Shown: positions 16,270 through 26,913 of the stretch, one piece after another
How the letters are laid out: every line of letters starts with the position of its first letter
How positions within the stretch are numbered: position 1 is the first letter of the stretch
Source of the DNA: Terriglobus roseus DSM 18391
GTDB taxonomy: Bacteria; Acidobacteriota; Terriglobia; Terriglobales; Acidobacteriaceae
Reading direction: 5' to 3'
NCBI RefSeq assembly: GCF_000265425.1
Contig: NC_018014.1
Coordinates: 62,001-126,000, forward strand
DNA: 64,000 nt
Notes under the pieces: model-generated
What the model was told of the DNA's origin: nothing
The model's database searches: none
The model's input: only the letters and a program-made list of their open reading frames with translations
Position numbers and translations under genes: made by a program

Positions 16270-17759
16270 AGCGGCCTGTTCCATCCCTTCGCGCGCGCAA
16301 TGGCTTCCTGCCAACGTGCATCGAGCGCGCTGTAATCGTGCTGCGGTTGAAAGACGGTACCCGCGTCCTGCTTACGCTGGATCTCGTCCGTGTTGGGCCA
16401 GAAGCCGACAGCCAGCCCTGCAAGGAAGGCCGCACCCATCGCCGTCGTCTCAAGACATGCGGGCCGATGCACCGGGACACTCAGCAGGTCCGCCTGGAAC
16501 TGCATCAGCATGTTGTTCGCCGCGGCGCCACCATCCACGCGTAACTCGCGAAGCGGCGCCGGTGTGTCTGCATTCATCGCACGCATCAGGTCCGCCGTCT
16601 GCAGAGCGATGCTGTCTACCGCGGCGCGTGCAATATGCGCCTTCGTCGTGCCACGGCCAATGCCGATCATCATGCCTGACGCGTAAGGATCCCAGTGCGG
16701 TGCACCCATGCCAGTAAACGCCGGGACAAACATCACGCCACCGCTGTCCGGCACGCTCAGCGCAAGCGCCTCCACGTCACTGCTCGAATCGATGATCCCC
16801 AGACCATCGCGGAGCCACTGTACTACTGCGCCACCGATGAAGACGGAACCCTCCAGCGCGTACTCCAGCTTGCGATCGACCGAACAGGCAAGTGTCGTCA
16901 GCAGCCGATGCTCGCTCTGCCGAAACGTGCTGCCCATGTGCTGCAGCAAAAAGCAGCCAGTGCCGTAAGTGTTCTTCGCATCGCCGGGCCGCGTACACAT
17001 TTGCCCGAAGAGTGCAGACTGCTGATCCCCCGCGATGCCCGCAATCTCAACACCCTCAAGCCCCAGAGTCGTGCTCACCGGCCCAAGCGCTTCGCTGGAC
17101 CATACCACCTCGGGCATCATCGACCGCGGCACACGCAGCAGCCGCAACAGTTCGTCGTCCCACCGGTCTTCCACGATGTTGTAAAGCAACGTGCGCGACG
17201 CATTGGTGCGATCCGTGATGTGCCGCTTGCCACTGGTCAGGTTCCAGATCAGCCACGAGTCCACCGTGCCAAAGGCAAGCTCGCCGCGCTCCGCTCGCTC
17301 TCGGGCGCCGCTGATGTTGTCCAGAATCCACGCAACCTTCGTTCCGCTGAAGTAGGGATCCAGCCGCAGCCCGGTCCGCCGGCGTACATCATCTTCCGCG
17401 CCGCTCTTTACCAGTTCGGCGCACGCGTCGGCGGTTCGCCGATCCTGCCAGACAACGGCGTTATAGACCGGCCTGCCCGTCTCGCGATCCCACACAATCG
17501 CCGTCTCACGCTGGTTTGTGATGCCGATTGCGGCCACATCGCGCGGTCGCACGCCCGCGCGGCCCAGCACCTCAACGGCTGCCGACATCTGGCTGGTCAG
17601 GATCTCAAATGGATCATGCTCAACCCACCCCTGCTTGCCCGCCGGGAAGATCTGCGTGAACTCATGTTGCGCCGTTCCAATCAGGGCTCCCACGCGATCG
17701 AAAAGAATAGCGCGTGAACTTGTGGTGCCCTGGTCCAGCGCAAGAATGTATTGCGACAT
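16266..17759 (-). CDS. glpK: Glycerol kinase
   Basis: GlpK phosphorylates glycerol to glycerol 3-phosphate, trapping it after entry through GlpF. The N-terminal phosphate-binding motif [16 protein letters not shown] is at residues 6-21. FGGY-family segments such as [10 protein letters not shown] and GLAVGFW are present, and the length of 497 residues matches the family. I start at ATG 17759 because GAGG lies eight bases upstream; a GTG three codons earlier is possible. It is the first gene of glpK-glpD-glpF. The 144-base gap to the divergent MFS gene should hold the promoter. Confidence 0.95.
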   Translation of the reverse strand: MSQYILALDQGTTSSRAILFDRVGALIGTAQHEFTQIFPAGKQGWVEHDPFEILTSQMSAAVEVLGRAGVRPRDVAAIGITNQRETAIVWDRETGRPVYNAVVWQDRRTADACAELVKSGAEDDVRRRTGLRLDPYFSGTKVAWILDNISGARERAERGELAFGTVDSWLIWNLTSGKRHITDRTNASRTLLYNIVEDRWDDELLRLLRVPRSMMPEVVWSSEALGPVSTTLGLEGVEIAGIAGDQQSALFGQMCTRPGDAKNTYGTGCFLLQHMGSTFRQSEHRLLTTLACSVDRKLEYALEGSVFIGGAVVQWLRDGLGIIDSSSDVEALALSVPDSGGVMFVPAFTGMGAPHWDPYASGMMIGIGRGTTKAHIARAAVDSIALQTADLMRAMNADTPAPLRELRVDGGAAANNMLMQFQADLLSVPVHRPACLETTAMGAAFLAGLAVGFWPNTDEIQRKQDAGTVFQPQHDYSALDARWQEAIARAKGWNRPL

Positions 17760-17903
17760 CGAACTCACCTCAATGAAAGCTGCGCCGCATCACAGCGGAA
17801 ACGCGAAGCCAACCTATCACGCTCGAATTACAACACGCCGCGCCGTCGCATTTCCCAAACATCGTGCATCGAATAAATGCCAGCTTAAGGCCATTGAGGA
17901 TGC

Positions 17904-19469
17904 GTGACCGAAGCCCAACAGATTAAGAGACCAAAAAGTTCTTCCGCCATGGCGCCTGCGGCCGCTCGGTTGGTGCTGATTTGCTCCATCCTGGGCTCAG
18001 CAATGGCCTTTCTTGACAGCACTGTGGTCAACGTAGCGCTGCCCGCTCTGCAGCATGCCTTCCAGGCCAGCGCCAACCAGCTCCAGTGGATCGTGGAAGC
18101 ATTCGCACTCACACTGGCCTCCCTCATCCTCGTCGGCGGCTCCATCGGCGACCGCTACGGCCGCAAGCGTGTCTACCTCATCGGGGTCGCGTCATTTGCC
18201 GCAGCATCCATCTGGTGCGGTGCCACCTCCACCATCGAGGGCATGATCATCGCACGCGCTGTGCAGGGCGTTGGCGCAGCCATGCTCATCCCTGGAAGCC
18301 TGTCTCTTATCACTGCCGCATTCCCTGAAGCGGAACGCGGTAAGGCCATCGGCATATGGTCCGGAGTAACGGCCATCACCTCCGCCGTTGGGCCTGTCGT
18401 GGGCGGATGGCTGATCCAGCACGCCTCCTGGCGATGGGTCTTTCTCATCAACGTTCCCATCGCGATTGCCATCCTTGTCCTCTCCTGGAAGGGTTATCCC
18501 GAGACCAAGCTGCATGACTCCCACGGCCTCGACTGGAAGGGCGCAGTACTCGCCTCGGGGGGACTTGGCGCGACGACCTACTCGCTGATGCAGTTTTCCA
18601 CCGACGGGCCACACGTCCTGTGGATCGGACTCGTCGGCCTCATCATGCTGGCGCTCTTCGCTCTCGTGGAGTCGCGCTCACGCAGCGCCATGGCGCCTAC
18701 GGACCTCTTCCGCTCGCGTAACTTTCTCGGCGCCAACCTGATGACGCTTTTCCTCTATGGCGCGCTCAGCGGCCTCATGTACTACCTGCCGCTCAACCTG
18801 ATGCAGGTGCAGCACTACTCCCCCACGTCTGCCGGCGCTGTTCTGCTGCCTGTCGTGCTGATGATCTTTGCACTCTCGCGATGGTCTGGTGGACTCGTCA
18901 CACGCTATGGAGCGGTATTGCCCCTGGTGGTCGGTCCGGCCATCGTCGCGCTCGGCTTTGCCATGCTGGCCATCCCGGGCATCGGTGGGACTTACTGGAA
19001 GACCTTCTTCATCCCTGGCATGGTTCTAGGCTTTGGCATGGCCATCAGCGTTGCACCGTTGACGACCGTTGTGATGAACTCGGTGGAAGAGGCGCGCGCT
19101 GGCGCCGCATCCGGAGTAAACAATGCGGTCTCGCGAGCGGCTACCGTGCTTGCACTCGCGGTATTCGGCGTCATCCTGCATGCCAGCTTCGTCACCGCCC
19201 TCAACAATGGGTCAGCGCGCATTCCCGAAAATGTTCGCCAGCAGGTCCTGTCGCAGCGCAATAACCAGGCCGCCATTAACACGAAGGATCCTGAGGCTCA
19301 ACGCGTCGTTGCAGAAGCCTTCGTTGCCGGCTTCCGACGCGTCATGCTCACGGCCGCCGGCCTCTGCCTCGTAGGCGCTGTCTCTTCCGCTATCTTCATC
19401 CGCACGGCCGCGTCGAAAAGCTCAAGCACCATCGGCCCGGAGATCAAACAGAAGAAGGCGGTCGCGTAA
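17904..19469 (+). CDS. MFS drug-efflux transporter, DHA2 (EmrB/QacA) family
   Basis: This 521-residue inner-membrane protein has the 14-segment layout of the DHA2 family. Signature segments are MAFLDSTVVNVALPALQ in helix 1 (the family's LDxTVVNVALP motif) and GDRYGRKRVYLIG (loop 2-3 motif). ARAVQGVGAAMLIPGSLSLI (motif B region) and GPVVGGWLIQHASWRWVFLINVPI (motif C region) are also present. Such proteins expel hydrophobic toxic compounds in exchange for protons; the substrate here is unknown. The GTG start follows TTGAGGA. It is divergent from glpK, and no regulator is adjacent. Confidence 0.9.
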   Translation: MTEAQQIKRPKSSSAMAPAAARLVLICSILGSAMAFLDSTVVNVALPALQHAFQASANQLQWIVEAFALTLASLILVGGSIGDRYGRKRVYLIGVASFAAASIWCGATSTIEGMIIARAVQGVGAAMLIPGSLSLITAAFPEAERGKAIGIWSGVTAITSAVGPVVGGWLIQHASWRWVFLINVPIAIAILVLSWKGYPETKLHDSHGLDWKGAVLASGGLGATTYSLMQFSTDGPHVLWIGLVGLIMLALFALVESRSRSAMAPTDLFRSRNFLGANLMTLFLYGALSGLMYYLPLNLMQVQHYSPTSAGAVLLPVVLMIFALSRWSGGLVTRYGAVLPLVVGPAIVALGFAMLAIPGIGGTYWKTFFIPGMVLGFGMAISVAPLTTVVMNSVEEARAGAASGVNNAVSRAATVLALAVFGVILHASFVTALNNGSARIPENVRQQVLSQRNNQAAINTKDPEAQRVVAEAFVAGFRRVMLTAAGLCLVGAVSSAIFIRTAASKSSSTIGPEIKQKKAVA

Positions 19470-19495
19470 AAACGATGTCGGTCGATAACAACAGC

Positions 19496-19526
19496 AAGCC
19501 GCGCCCACTGGGGACGCGGCTTTGCC
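19496..19526. terminator. Bidirectional terminator between convergent MFS and GH92 genes
   Basis: Stem AAGCCGCG / CGCGGCTT encloses an inner CCC/GGGG pairing and is followed by TTTGCCTTT on the plus strand. It lies between two convergent genes. Confidence 0.75.
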
Positions 19527-19542
19527 TTTGTAGCTGTCATGT

Positions 19543-21852
19543 TTAGATGATCTGCTGGCTCGGCGGGATCGACTTCGCATCCGCGCCCAGTGTCATGTTG
19601 GGCTTGTCGCTCATCACGAACTTCAGCGTGCCACCATTCGCAATATCCGCATGATGGAACCACGCGCGATCCTGCTTCTTGCCGTTCAGCCAGAACTCGC
19701 TCACGTACGCATCGCCTGCATTCTTGCGCGTCACTTCTACCTTCAGGACGCGGCCCTTGCCCATGCTCAGCGTCGCGCCGTTCGTCAGCGGCGATCCGAG
19801 AACATAGATGGTGCTGACCGGATCCACCGGGTAGAAGCCAAGCGCACTCAGCAGGAACCATGCCGACATCTGGCCAACATCTTCGTTGCCCTGCATGCCG
19901 TCCGGCTCCGCCTTGTACATCGTCTCCATCAGGCTGCGTACGCGCGACTGCGTCAGGTGCGGCGCACCGGCGTACACGTACAGGTAAGCAATGTGGTGTG
20001 AAGGCTCATTGCCGTGCGCGTACTGACCCACCAGACCAGCAATGTCTGGCGGAGCGTCGTCCGGCAGCGTGCTCGGCTGGTTGAACAGCAGATTCAGCTT
20101 GTCCAGAAACGCCTTCTGTCCACCCAGCGTATCGATTAGACCGGCAGGGTCGCACTGCACGGCAAACGTCGTCTGCCACGCGTTGCTCTCCGTATAGTCG
20201 CGCCACTTCTTCGTGTGGCCCATCTCGATCGGGCTGAACGGAGAAGCCCACGTGCCATCCGCAAACTTCGGCCGCATGAAGCCGACACTCGCGTCCCAGT
20301 TGTTCTTGTAGCCCTTCGAAAGCGCCAAGTGCTGCTTGCATCCGACATCGTTCTTCAGCTTCGACGCCAGGTTCGCCATCGCCCAGTCGTTGTAGCAATA
20401 CTCAAAGTGCTTTGAGACGGACTCTTCAACCTGGTCCGCCGCGATAAAGCCCTTGTCGCGGTGCTGCTGTTCGCCCAGCTTGTCGTCGTTCCGGCCGCGC
20501 TCCAGCATCGTGTATGCCTTCGCATAGTCCACGCCGGTAACGCCCTTGTTGCAGGCTTCTGCGATCACGGAAGCCGAGTGGAAGCCGGTCATGCACTCCG
20601 TCTCGCGACCATGCAGCGGCCACACTGGTGCACCCGCGGGGCTCTCTTCGCCCATACGGATCAGCGTGTTCATAAACTGCGGCACACGCTCCGGCTCCAG
20701 CAGCGTGTACGCAGGATGCGCCGCGCGGAAGGTATCCCATAGTGAGAAGGTCGTGTAGTTCTCAGCACCCTTTGGCAGCGTATGCACGGCGTTATCCATG
20801 CCGCGATAGCGACCATCTGCATCGTCAAAGCGCGTCGGTCCCAGGCTCATGTGATAAAGCGCCGAGTAGAAGATCGTCTTATGCTTCGCATCCGCAAAGT
20901 CCGCATGAACCTTGCCCAATTGCTGCCGCCACTTGACCTCGGCGCTGCGGCGGACACTGTCGAAGTCCCATGCCGGCACTTCCATCTTGACGTTGTTCGC
21001 CGCACCATCCGCTCCCACGGCGCTGATGCCCGTCTTCACCAGGATGGTCTCGTTCGCCTTCGTGTCGAAGTACAGAACAGCCTTCAGGTTCGCACCCGTC
21101 AGCTTGCCCACCGGCACCTCTTTGTCGTCCTTGAAGAAGACGACCTTCTTCGGCTTCTTCGAGACCGTCAGCGAGAAGAAGGCATGACGCCCTCTGCCCC
21201 ACGCATTCGTCACGTGGCCGCCCGCAATGCTATCGGCCCCGGTCTGCTCCAGCTCAGCAGAGACGACCGTGCTGATGCCCTTGTTCGCCTGCGCATGCTG
21301 CAGATCCACGATGATGTATGCGCTGTCGGTCGCGGGGAACGTATAGCGATGCACGCCCACACGCTCCGTCGCCGTCAGCTCTGCCTTCACCTTCGACGTA
21401 TCCAGCATCACGGAGTAGTAACCCGGCGTCGCTACCTCGTTCGCATGGCTGAAGCGCGAGCGGTAGCCGCTCTCCGGGTTCTCGCGCGATCCTGGCTGCG
21501 GCTTCGCAACACCAACGCCCGGCATCACCAGGAAGTCCAGCAGGTCGGCGGCGCCCGTGCCGCTCAGGTGCGTATGGCTGAAGCCCATGATCGACGAATC
21601 GCTGACGTGGTATCCGCTGCACCAGTCCCAACCCTCATTGAAGGTGTCGGGGCTCAACTGCATGGCGCCAAACGGCACACTGGCACCCGGGAACGTATGA
21701 CCGTGCCCGCCCGTTCCAACCCTGGGATCAGCCCACTGCAGAACATCGTCCTTCGCTACGGGTGCAGCCATTGCAAACAGCGATTTTGCGGGCAAATTCG
21801 CAACAGCCGCGGTCGCCGCGGCACTCTCAAGAAACTTCCTGCGTGTGATCAT
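19543..21852 (-). CDS. Exported GH92 alpha-mannosidase
   Basis: This 769-residue protein belongs to glycoside hydrolase family 92, calcium-dependent exo-alpha-mannosidases that trim mannose from glycans. The N-terminus carries a twin-arginine signal (TRRKFLESAAATAAVANLPA), so it is probably exported folded by Tat. Family segments include DPRVGTGGHGHTFPGASVPF, GFSHTHLSGTGA, LWDTFRAAHPAYTLLEP, MQGNEDVGQMSAWF and SALGFYPVDP, in the usual order of the N-terminal beta-sandwich and the C-terminal catalytic (alpha/alpha)6 domain. The length fits the family. It stands alone and may serve saprophytic degradation of fungal or plant mannans or glycoproteins (inference). Confidence 0.93.
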   Translation of the reverse strand: MITRRKFLESAAATAAVANLPAKSLFAMAAPVAKDDVLQWADPRVGTGGHGHTFPGASVPFGAMQLSPDTFNEGWDWCSGYHVSDSSIMGFSHTHLSGTGAADLLDFLVMPGVGVAKPQPGSRENPESGYRSRFSHANEVATPGYYSVMLDTSKVKAELTATERVGVHRYTFPATDSAYIIVDLQHAQANKGISTVVSAELEQTGADSIAGGHVTNAWGRGRHAFFSLTVSKKPKKVVFFKDDKEVPVGKLTGANLKAVLYFDTKANETILVKTGISAVGADGAANNVKMEVPAWDFDSVRRSAEVKWRQQLGKVHADFADAKHKTIFYSALYHMSLGPTRFDDADGRYRGMDNAVHTLPKGAENYTTFSLWDTFRAAHPAYTLLEPERVPQFMNTLIRMGEESPAGAPVWPLHGRETECMTGFHSASVIAEACNKGVTGVDYAKAYTMLERGRNDDKLGEQQHRDKGFIAADQVEESVSKHFEYCYNDWAMANLASKLKNDVGCKQHLALSKGYKNNWDASVGFMRPKFADGTWASPFSPIEMGHTKKWRDYTESNAWQTTFAVQCDPAGLIDTLGGQKAFLDKLNLLFNQPSTLPDDAPPDIAGLVGQYAHGNEPSHHIAYLYVYAGAPHLTQSRVRSLMETMYKAEPDGMQGNEDVGQMSAWFLLSALGFYPVDPVSTIYVLGSPLTNGATLSMGKGRVLKVEVTRKNAGDAYVSEFWLNGKKQDRAWFHHADIANGGTLKFVMSDKPNMTLGADAKSIPPSQQII

Positions 21853-22087
21853 TTAGCACCTTTCAACGCCTCCATCGTACAACTTTGAGGCATGGACTGG
21901 CCCGCATGGCACGTCGCCATGGCTTTCAGCGGCTGCAAGTGTTCCGAGGAAAAAATCCGTCGGCGCTGAATCAATGTGTAAGCGATACCGCCGAAATGTG
22001 ACGCTTTGCGCATCAAACTTCCTGCGATGATCGTATTGGCGCTTTAAATCAGCGCTTGAGGCACTTCCTGTAATGCGGAGAAAGATA

Positions 22088-22396
22088 ATGCACCCAATCA
22101 GAATGTTTGTCCTCAGTGTTGCTATCGGTGGAATGTCCGTAGCGGCATATGGCCAACAGGAACAACAGGAGCAGCAGCAGAAAAAACAGAACACACCTCA
22201 TGCACTGAATGAAGAAGATCAGACCGATCAGATGGCTGATCATGCAAGAGAGCAGCAACAAGGACAACAGCCGGAGCAGCTACGCGTGGATCTGCTCATG
22301 CCGAAAGATCAACAAGCAGAGCAACGAGAAGAGCGTCAGCGCATGAAGCAGCAAAAACAGAAAGAGCAAAAGCTCAAACAACAGCAGCAGCGTTAA
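22088..22396 (+). CDS. Small exported Gln-rich protein
   Basis: This protein of 102 residues has a signal peptide (MHPIRMFVLSVAIGGMSVAA, cleavage near YGQ), and the mature part is almost entirely Gln, Glu, Lys and Arg. It has QEQQEQQQKK at the start and a predicted highly charged helix at the end (QRMKQQKQKEQKLKQQQQR). The ATG at 22088 has GGAG seven bases upstream, so it is preferred to the ATG at 22073. It is not recognised as any family; a disordered or coiled-coil periplasmic protein is the most that can be said. The signal peptide and ribosome binding site make it likely to be a real gene. Confidence 0.6.
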   Translation: MHPIRMFVLSVAIGGMSVAAYGQQEQQEQQQKKQNTPHALNEEDQTDQMADHAREQQQGQQPEQLRVDLLMPKDQQAEQREERQRMKQQKQKEQKLKQQQQR

Positions 22397-22438
22397 TCTG
22401 CAAACTGGTAACTGTTTCTTGCTTACGGGTGGACGAAC

Positions 22439-23956
22439 CTACGCGGTGACAGCGCGCGGCTTCATGCGTGACCGCAGCAGATTGGCGACATCGTCCAGGC
22501 CAAAGACCTTGTACGCCGCTGCACCCAGCACCAGTACTACTCCTACGGCGAGTCCAATGCCGGCGGGCAGCGACAGCCGCTGCTCCAGAAAGGCGGGATA
22601 AGCCGCCGCTGCAAACGCCACCACGGTAAAGATTGCCAGCTTGATCAGCGGCTTGGTCTCCACGCGGTACTCTGCCGGGAACAGCCGTTCATTCAGGCGC
22701 AGCACCATGCCCGTCTGGATAATCTCCCACACCAGCCACGTCACCAGGTATCCCACCAGGCCGAAGTAGTGAATGGGAGCCAGTGCCGCGAGCAGCATCA
22801 CCGAATAGCCGATCACGATGATCCAGCTCAGCTTGTCGTGCTCGTTGGAGGCGCTCTGAAACTGCGTCTTGTGTTCCTTGATCCCCAGCACGCCGGAGAT
22901 CACCGCCATCAGGAAACACAGCTCCGGCTGATACATTCCGCGCTTGTGCAGCCAGACAGTGAACAAGAGTGGCGAAAGCAGCAACGTGCCCACCGTCACC
23001 ACCGGGATCAGGAACAGCACGACGCGCTCGGACATGTCGTACAGCCGCCGCAACTGCACCCAGTCTTTGCGACCCCACATCTCCGTGATGTCCTGCCCGA
23101 TGGTGCTGCTGGCGATCATCAGAATCTGCCGCGACATCTGGAAGACCGTACGAACAAGTCCGAAGACGCCTGTCACCTCCGCGCCCAGCGTGCGCTGAAG
23201 CAGGATCACGGGCATGGACCACGTCAGGAAGCCGCCCAGTGAGATCAGGCCAAAGTGGCCGCTGGGTCTCAGAATGGTCGTTACACCCTTCCAGCTGCCA
23301 TAGCGCAAATTCGGCATCAGCACAGGGGCCACGAACCTCACGTGGATCAGTACGACCAGCGAGAACAGTAGCAGTGAGCCAAGTTGTACGCCGGCAAGTA
23401 CCGCGAACGATGCGTGATGGTAAATCGCAAACGCCATGCCAAAGGTGGAAAGAAGCCGCTGCCCGCTGGCCATGTGGTTCCCCACATGCGGCAGACCCAC
23501 CATCATGTACCCGTTGGTCAGCAGCGAGAACATCATGTTGACCGCGATCTGCAGTATCAGCAGGTACAGCGCAAGCTGCGCTGCAGCCGGCGTGACATGG
23601 TGCAGCTTCAGCCAGCTCGTCACGGGTATTAAAAATACCAATGCACCGACGGCTGCGAAGGTCGCAATGATCCCAAGCAGCAGCCGCAGTGCGTTTGCCT
23701 GTACCGCCTTCGCACCGTCGTTGTCCCCTGCGCTGTGCAGGATCGTCATTTCATTGCTTGCGTAGGTCTGGATGCCGTAGTTCAGCATGCCAAGGTAGTT
23801 CACGGAGGCACTCAGAGCCAGCCATTCACCATAGACGGAGATGCCGCTGCCGTAATAACGCAGAAAAAACGGCGGCACCAGCAACTGCGAGATGACAGTC
23901 ACACCCTGGCTCAAAAACGTAGCCAGCAGGATCTTAAACAGTCGCTTGAGTTTCAT
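22439..23956 (-). CDS. Polysaccharide flippase-like membrane protein (MOP superfamily)
   Basis: This 505-residue multi-spanning inner-membrane protein resembles Wzx/RfbX O-antigen and exopolysaccharide flippases, which move undecaprenyl-linked glycans across the membrane. About 12-14 hydrophobic segments are visible, starting with FKILLATFLSQGVTVISQLL and the FLRYYGSGISVYGEWLALSA segment typical of the family (xYGxxxLGxWxxL-like). I start at ATG 23956 (MKLKRLFKILLATFLSQ) rather than 24016, since the extra 20 residues are Cys-rich and unlike a membrane protein N-terminus. No glycosyltransferase genes are adjacent, so the transported glycan is unknown. Confidence 0.8.
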   Translation of the reverse strand: MKLKRLFKILLATFLSQGVTVISQLLVPPFFLRYYGSGISVYGEWLALSASVNYLGMLNYGIQTYASNEMTILHSAGDNDGAKAVQANALRLLLGIIATFAAVGALVFLIPVTSWLKLHHVTPAAAQLALYLLILQIAVNMMFSLLTNGYMMVGLPHVGNHMASGQRLLSTFGMAFAIYHHASFAVLAGVQLGSLLLFSLVVLIHVRFVAPVLMPNLRYGSWKGVTTILRPSGHFGLISLGGFLTWSMPVILLQRTLGAEVTGVFGLVRTVFQMSRQILMIASSTIGQDITEMWGRKDWVQLRRLYDMSERVVLFLIPVVTVGTLLLSPLLFTVWLHKRGMYQPELCFLMAVISGVLGIKEHKTQFQSASNEHDKLSWIIVIGYSVMLLAALAPIHYFGLVGYLVTWLVWEIIQTGMVLRLNERLFPAEYRVETKPLIKLAIFTVVAFAAAAYPAFLEQRLSLPAGIGLAVGVVLVLGAAAYKVFGLDDVANLLRSRMKPRAVTA

Positions 23957-24204
23957 CGCGCAGCAGAGCCCCAGGCAAGCTCCGCACCGGAACCATCCGG
24001 CATGCCGCAAGGCCACTGCAGATTCGCCGCATACCGAGACGCAGCAATACGGGGGGCAAGGCAGGCTGTGGGCATGCCGAAACTATAACAGTCTGCCTTT
24101 TTGCGCCGATGCCGTCCGCACATCAGAGACCAAGGAAAACTTCACGTACCGCATCAACCGCATTCGTAATTGGTTACAGTCTAAGTTTCAGGAGTTTTCA
24201 CCAC

Positions 24205-26895
24205 ATGTTGCGTTCGCTCGCCTCTGCCGCCGTCGCCGCCAGCCTTGTGTTCACCGTCCCATACGTCGTCGCGCAAAAGCCCGCGCCCGCGCGCGCTTCT
24301 GCAGCCGAAGCCAACGTGACGCGCGAGACGCTACCCAACGGCATGAAGGTGGTCGTCGTCCGCAACACGCTGGCTCCCGTCGTCACGGTTGAACTGAATG
24401 TCCTTGCCGGTGGCAATGAGACGCCCACTGGCTTTCCCGGAACGGCCCACGCGCTGGAACACATGGCCTTCCGCGGCTGCACCGGCATGACCGCCGACCA
24501 GACCGCTGCCATCTACGCCCGGCTCGGCGGCGACAACAACGCCGACACCCAGGGCAACGTGACTCAGTTCTACGCAACGGTCCCCTCGACCGACGTCGAA
24601 GTGGCGATCCGTGCCGAAGCCGCCTGCATGCAGGGCATCGACAACTCCGACGCCGAGTGGAATCAGGAGCGCGGCGCCATCGAGCAGGAGGTCCAGCGCG
24701 ACCTCTCCTCGCCAACCTACAAACTCATCACGCGCCTCAACGAAGGCATGTTCGCCGGCACACCCTATGCGCACGACGCCCTTGGTTCCAAACCCAGCTT
24801 CGACAAGACCACCGGCGCCGATCTCCGCAAGTTCTACGACCAGTGGTACTCGCCCGCCAACAGCATCCTCGTCATCGTCGGTGACGTAGAGCCCGCCGCC
24901 GTCCTTGCGCAGGTGCGTCAGCACTTCGGCAGCATCGCAAAGCGGCCCGTGCCCACGCGCCCGGCCATCAAGCTCGGCGCAGTCAAGAGCGACTCGTTTA
25001 CCCTCGACAGCAACCTGCCGTACACCCTCGCAGTCATCGGCTATCGCCTTCCTGGCACAGAGTCAAAGGACTACGCCGCATCGCAGGTGCTGGCGGACGT
25101 ACTCAGCAGCCAGCGCGGCGACATCTACGCCATGGTGCCCGCAGGCAAAGCACTTGGAGCGCAATTCGGCATGGCCGGCACCTACGCCAAGGCCAGCCTC
25201 GGCTTCGGCCTCGTCGCCGTCCCCAGTGAAGGCGACGCCGCGCCCGCTCTGAAAGAGCTACGCAGCATCATCGAGAACTACGCGGAGAAGGGCATTCCCG
25301 CAGACCTGGTCGAAGCCTCCAAACGCAGCGAACTGACCGACGCCGCCTTCCGCCGCAACTCCATCCCCGGACTAGCAACAGCTTGGTCGCAGGCGCTCGC
25401 GGCCCAGGGGCGCAACTCTCCCGATGAAGATTCTGAGGCCATCAAGAAGGTCACCGTCGCCGACGTCAACCGCGTCGCAAAGCAGTATCTGCTGCGCGCC
25501 AACACCATCACCGCCACGCTGAAGCCAGTACCCAGCGGCGCAGCCGTTGCTGCGGAAGGCTTCGGCGGTGGCGAGAAACTCACTGCCTCGCCCACCAAGG
25601 CAGTCGAACTGCCCAACTGGGCCGCCAAACCGCTGGAAGAACTCCGCCTCCCGCGCGCTGCGATCCTGCCCAGCGACGAAGTTCTGCCCAACGGCCTGCG
25701 CCTGATCGTGCGCACTGACCGCACCAGCCCAACCGTCACCCTGACCGGTGCCGTCCAGCACAACGAAGATCTGGACACACCCAAGGGCAAGGAGGGCGTC
25801 GCCGACGTCCTCGAAGACCTCTATGGCTACGGGTCCACCACGCTCGACCGCGTCGCCTTCCAGAAGGCCCTCGACGACATCGGCGCTACCGAAGGCTCGG
25901 GCTTCACCTTCAGCCTGAAGGTACTCAAGGAGCACTTCGCCCGCGGCATCGAGCTGCTCGCCGACAACCAGCTCCATCCAGGTCTGCCCGCCGAGGCTTT
26001 CCCCGTGGTCCAGAAGCAGACGGCAGAGCTCACCGCCGGGCAACTGAAATCACCCGCATACCGCACCCGCCGCGCACTCAGCGAAGCACTGTTGCCAAAG
26101 GACGATCCAACCCTGCGTGACCAAACGCCGGAAACCGTCATGGCGCTGAAGCTCGACGATGTGAAGGCGTACCGCCAGGCAGCCTTCCGGCCTGACCTCA
26201 CCACCATCGTCATCGTGGGCGACATCACACCCGCTGAAGCCCGCGCGCAGATCGAAAAAGCCTTCGGCGGATGGACCGCCACCGGCTCAAAACCGAAGGT
26301 CGACCTGCCACCCGTACCGCCGAACAAGGCCACCGCCGCCAACGTCGGCGATCCGCAGGCGGTGCAGGACTCCGTCACCCTCAGCGAAGAGCTGCAGATC
26401 AACCGCTTCAGCCCGGACTACTACCCCATGCAGCTCGGCACGTACGTGCTCGGCGGAGGTTTCTACGCCAGCCGCTTGTATCACGACCTGCGCCAGGTAG
26501 CCGGCTACGTTTACACGGTCGACGTCAGCCTGCGCGCCACCAAGACGCGCTCCACCTACACGGTCGACTACGGCTCCGAGCCGGCCAACGTCTCCAAGGC
26601 ACGCCAGCTAGTCGAACGTGACCTGAACAGCATGCGCACGGAGAACGTCACCCCCGCCGAACTGGCCCTGGCGAAGTCACTCCTGCTGCGCGGTCTGCAA
26701 CTGCAGGAATCCAGTGAAGAAGCTGTCGCCGGTGCGCTGCTCGCCCGCGCCCAGCTTGGCCTGCCCCTCAACGAACAGGACAACGCCGCCAAAACCTATC
26801 TCCGCCTCACCGCCGAAGACGTAAAAGCAGCCTTCAACCGCCAGCTCCGCGTCGACGACCTCGTCCAGATCGTACGAGGGCCCGCGCCGCAGTAG
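24205..26895 (+). CDS. M16-family zinc metalloprotease (two-lobed, exported)
   Basis: This insulinase/pitrilysin-type peptidase of 896 residues carries two M16 units. The ATG at 24205 gives a signal peptide (MLRSLASAAVAASLVFTVPY, cleavage after VVA); the frame open to 24109 is unlikely. The N-terminal unit has the inverted zinc motif H82-x-x-E85-H86 (HALEH) and a downstream acidic helix (EWNQERGAIEQEV) for the third ligand. The C-terminal unit begins near EVLPNGLRLIVRTDRTSP and lacks HxxEH, so it is the usual inactive partner half. It probably degrades peptides in the periplasm. A stem-loop repeat follows the stop codon. Confidence 0.93.
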   Translation: MLRSLASAAVAASLVFTVPYVVAQKPAPARASAAEANVTRETLPNGMKVVVVRNTLAPVVTVELNVLAGGNETPTGFPGTAHALEHMAFRGCTGMTADQTAAIYARLGGDNNADTQGNVTQFYATVPSTDVEVAIRAEAACMQGIDNSDAEWNQERGAIEQEVQRDLSSPTYKLITRLNEGMFAGTPYAHDALGSKPSFDKTTGADLRKFYDQWYSPANSILVIVGDVEPAAVLAQVRQHFGSIAKRPVPTRPAIKLGAVKSDSFTLDSNLPYTLAVIGYRLPGTESKDYAASQVLADVLSSQRGDIYAMVPAGKALGAQFGMAGTYAKASLGFGLVAVPSEGDAAPALKELRSIIENYAEKGIPADLVEASKRSELTDAAFRRNSIPGLATAWSQALAAQGRNSPDEDSEAIKKVTVADVNRVAKQYLLRANTITATLKPVPSGAAVAAEGFGGGEKLTASPTKAVELPNWAAKPLEELRLPRAAILPSDEVLPNGLRLIVRTDRTSPTVTLTGAVQHNEDLDTPKGKEGVADVLEDLYGYGSTTLDRVAFQKALDDIGATEGSGFTFSLKVLKEHFARGIELLADNQLHPGLPAEAFPVVQKQTAELTAGQLKSPAYRTRRALSEALLPKDDPTLRDQTPETVMALKLDDVKAYRQAAFRPDLTTIVIVGDITPAEARAQIEKAFGGWTATGSKPKVDLPPVPPNKATAANVGDPQAVQDSVTLSEELQINRFSPDYYPMQLGTYVLGGGFYASRLYHDLRQVAGYVYTVDVSLRATKTRSTYTVDYGSEPANVSKARQLVERDLNSMRTENVTPAELALAKSLLLRGLQLQESSEEAVAGALLARAQLGLPLNEQDNAAKTYLRLTAEDVKAAFNRQLRVDDLVQIVRGPAPQ

Positions 26896-26913
26896 GTCTC
26901 ATCGCATGATGTG

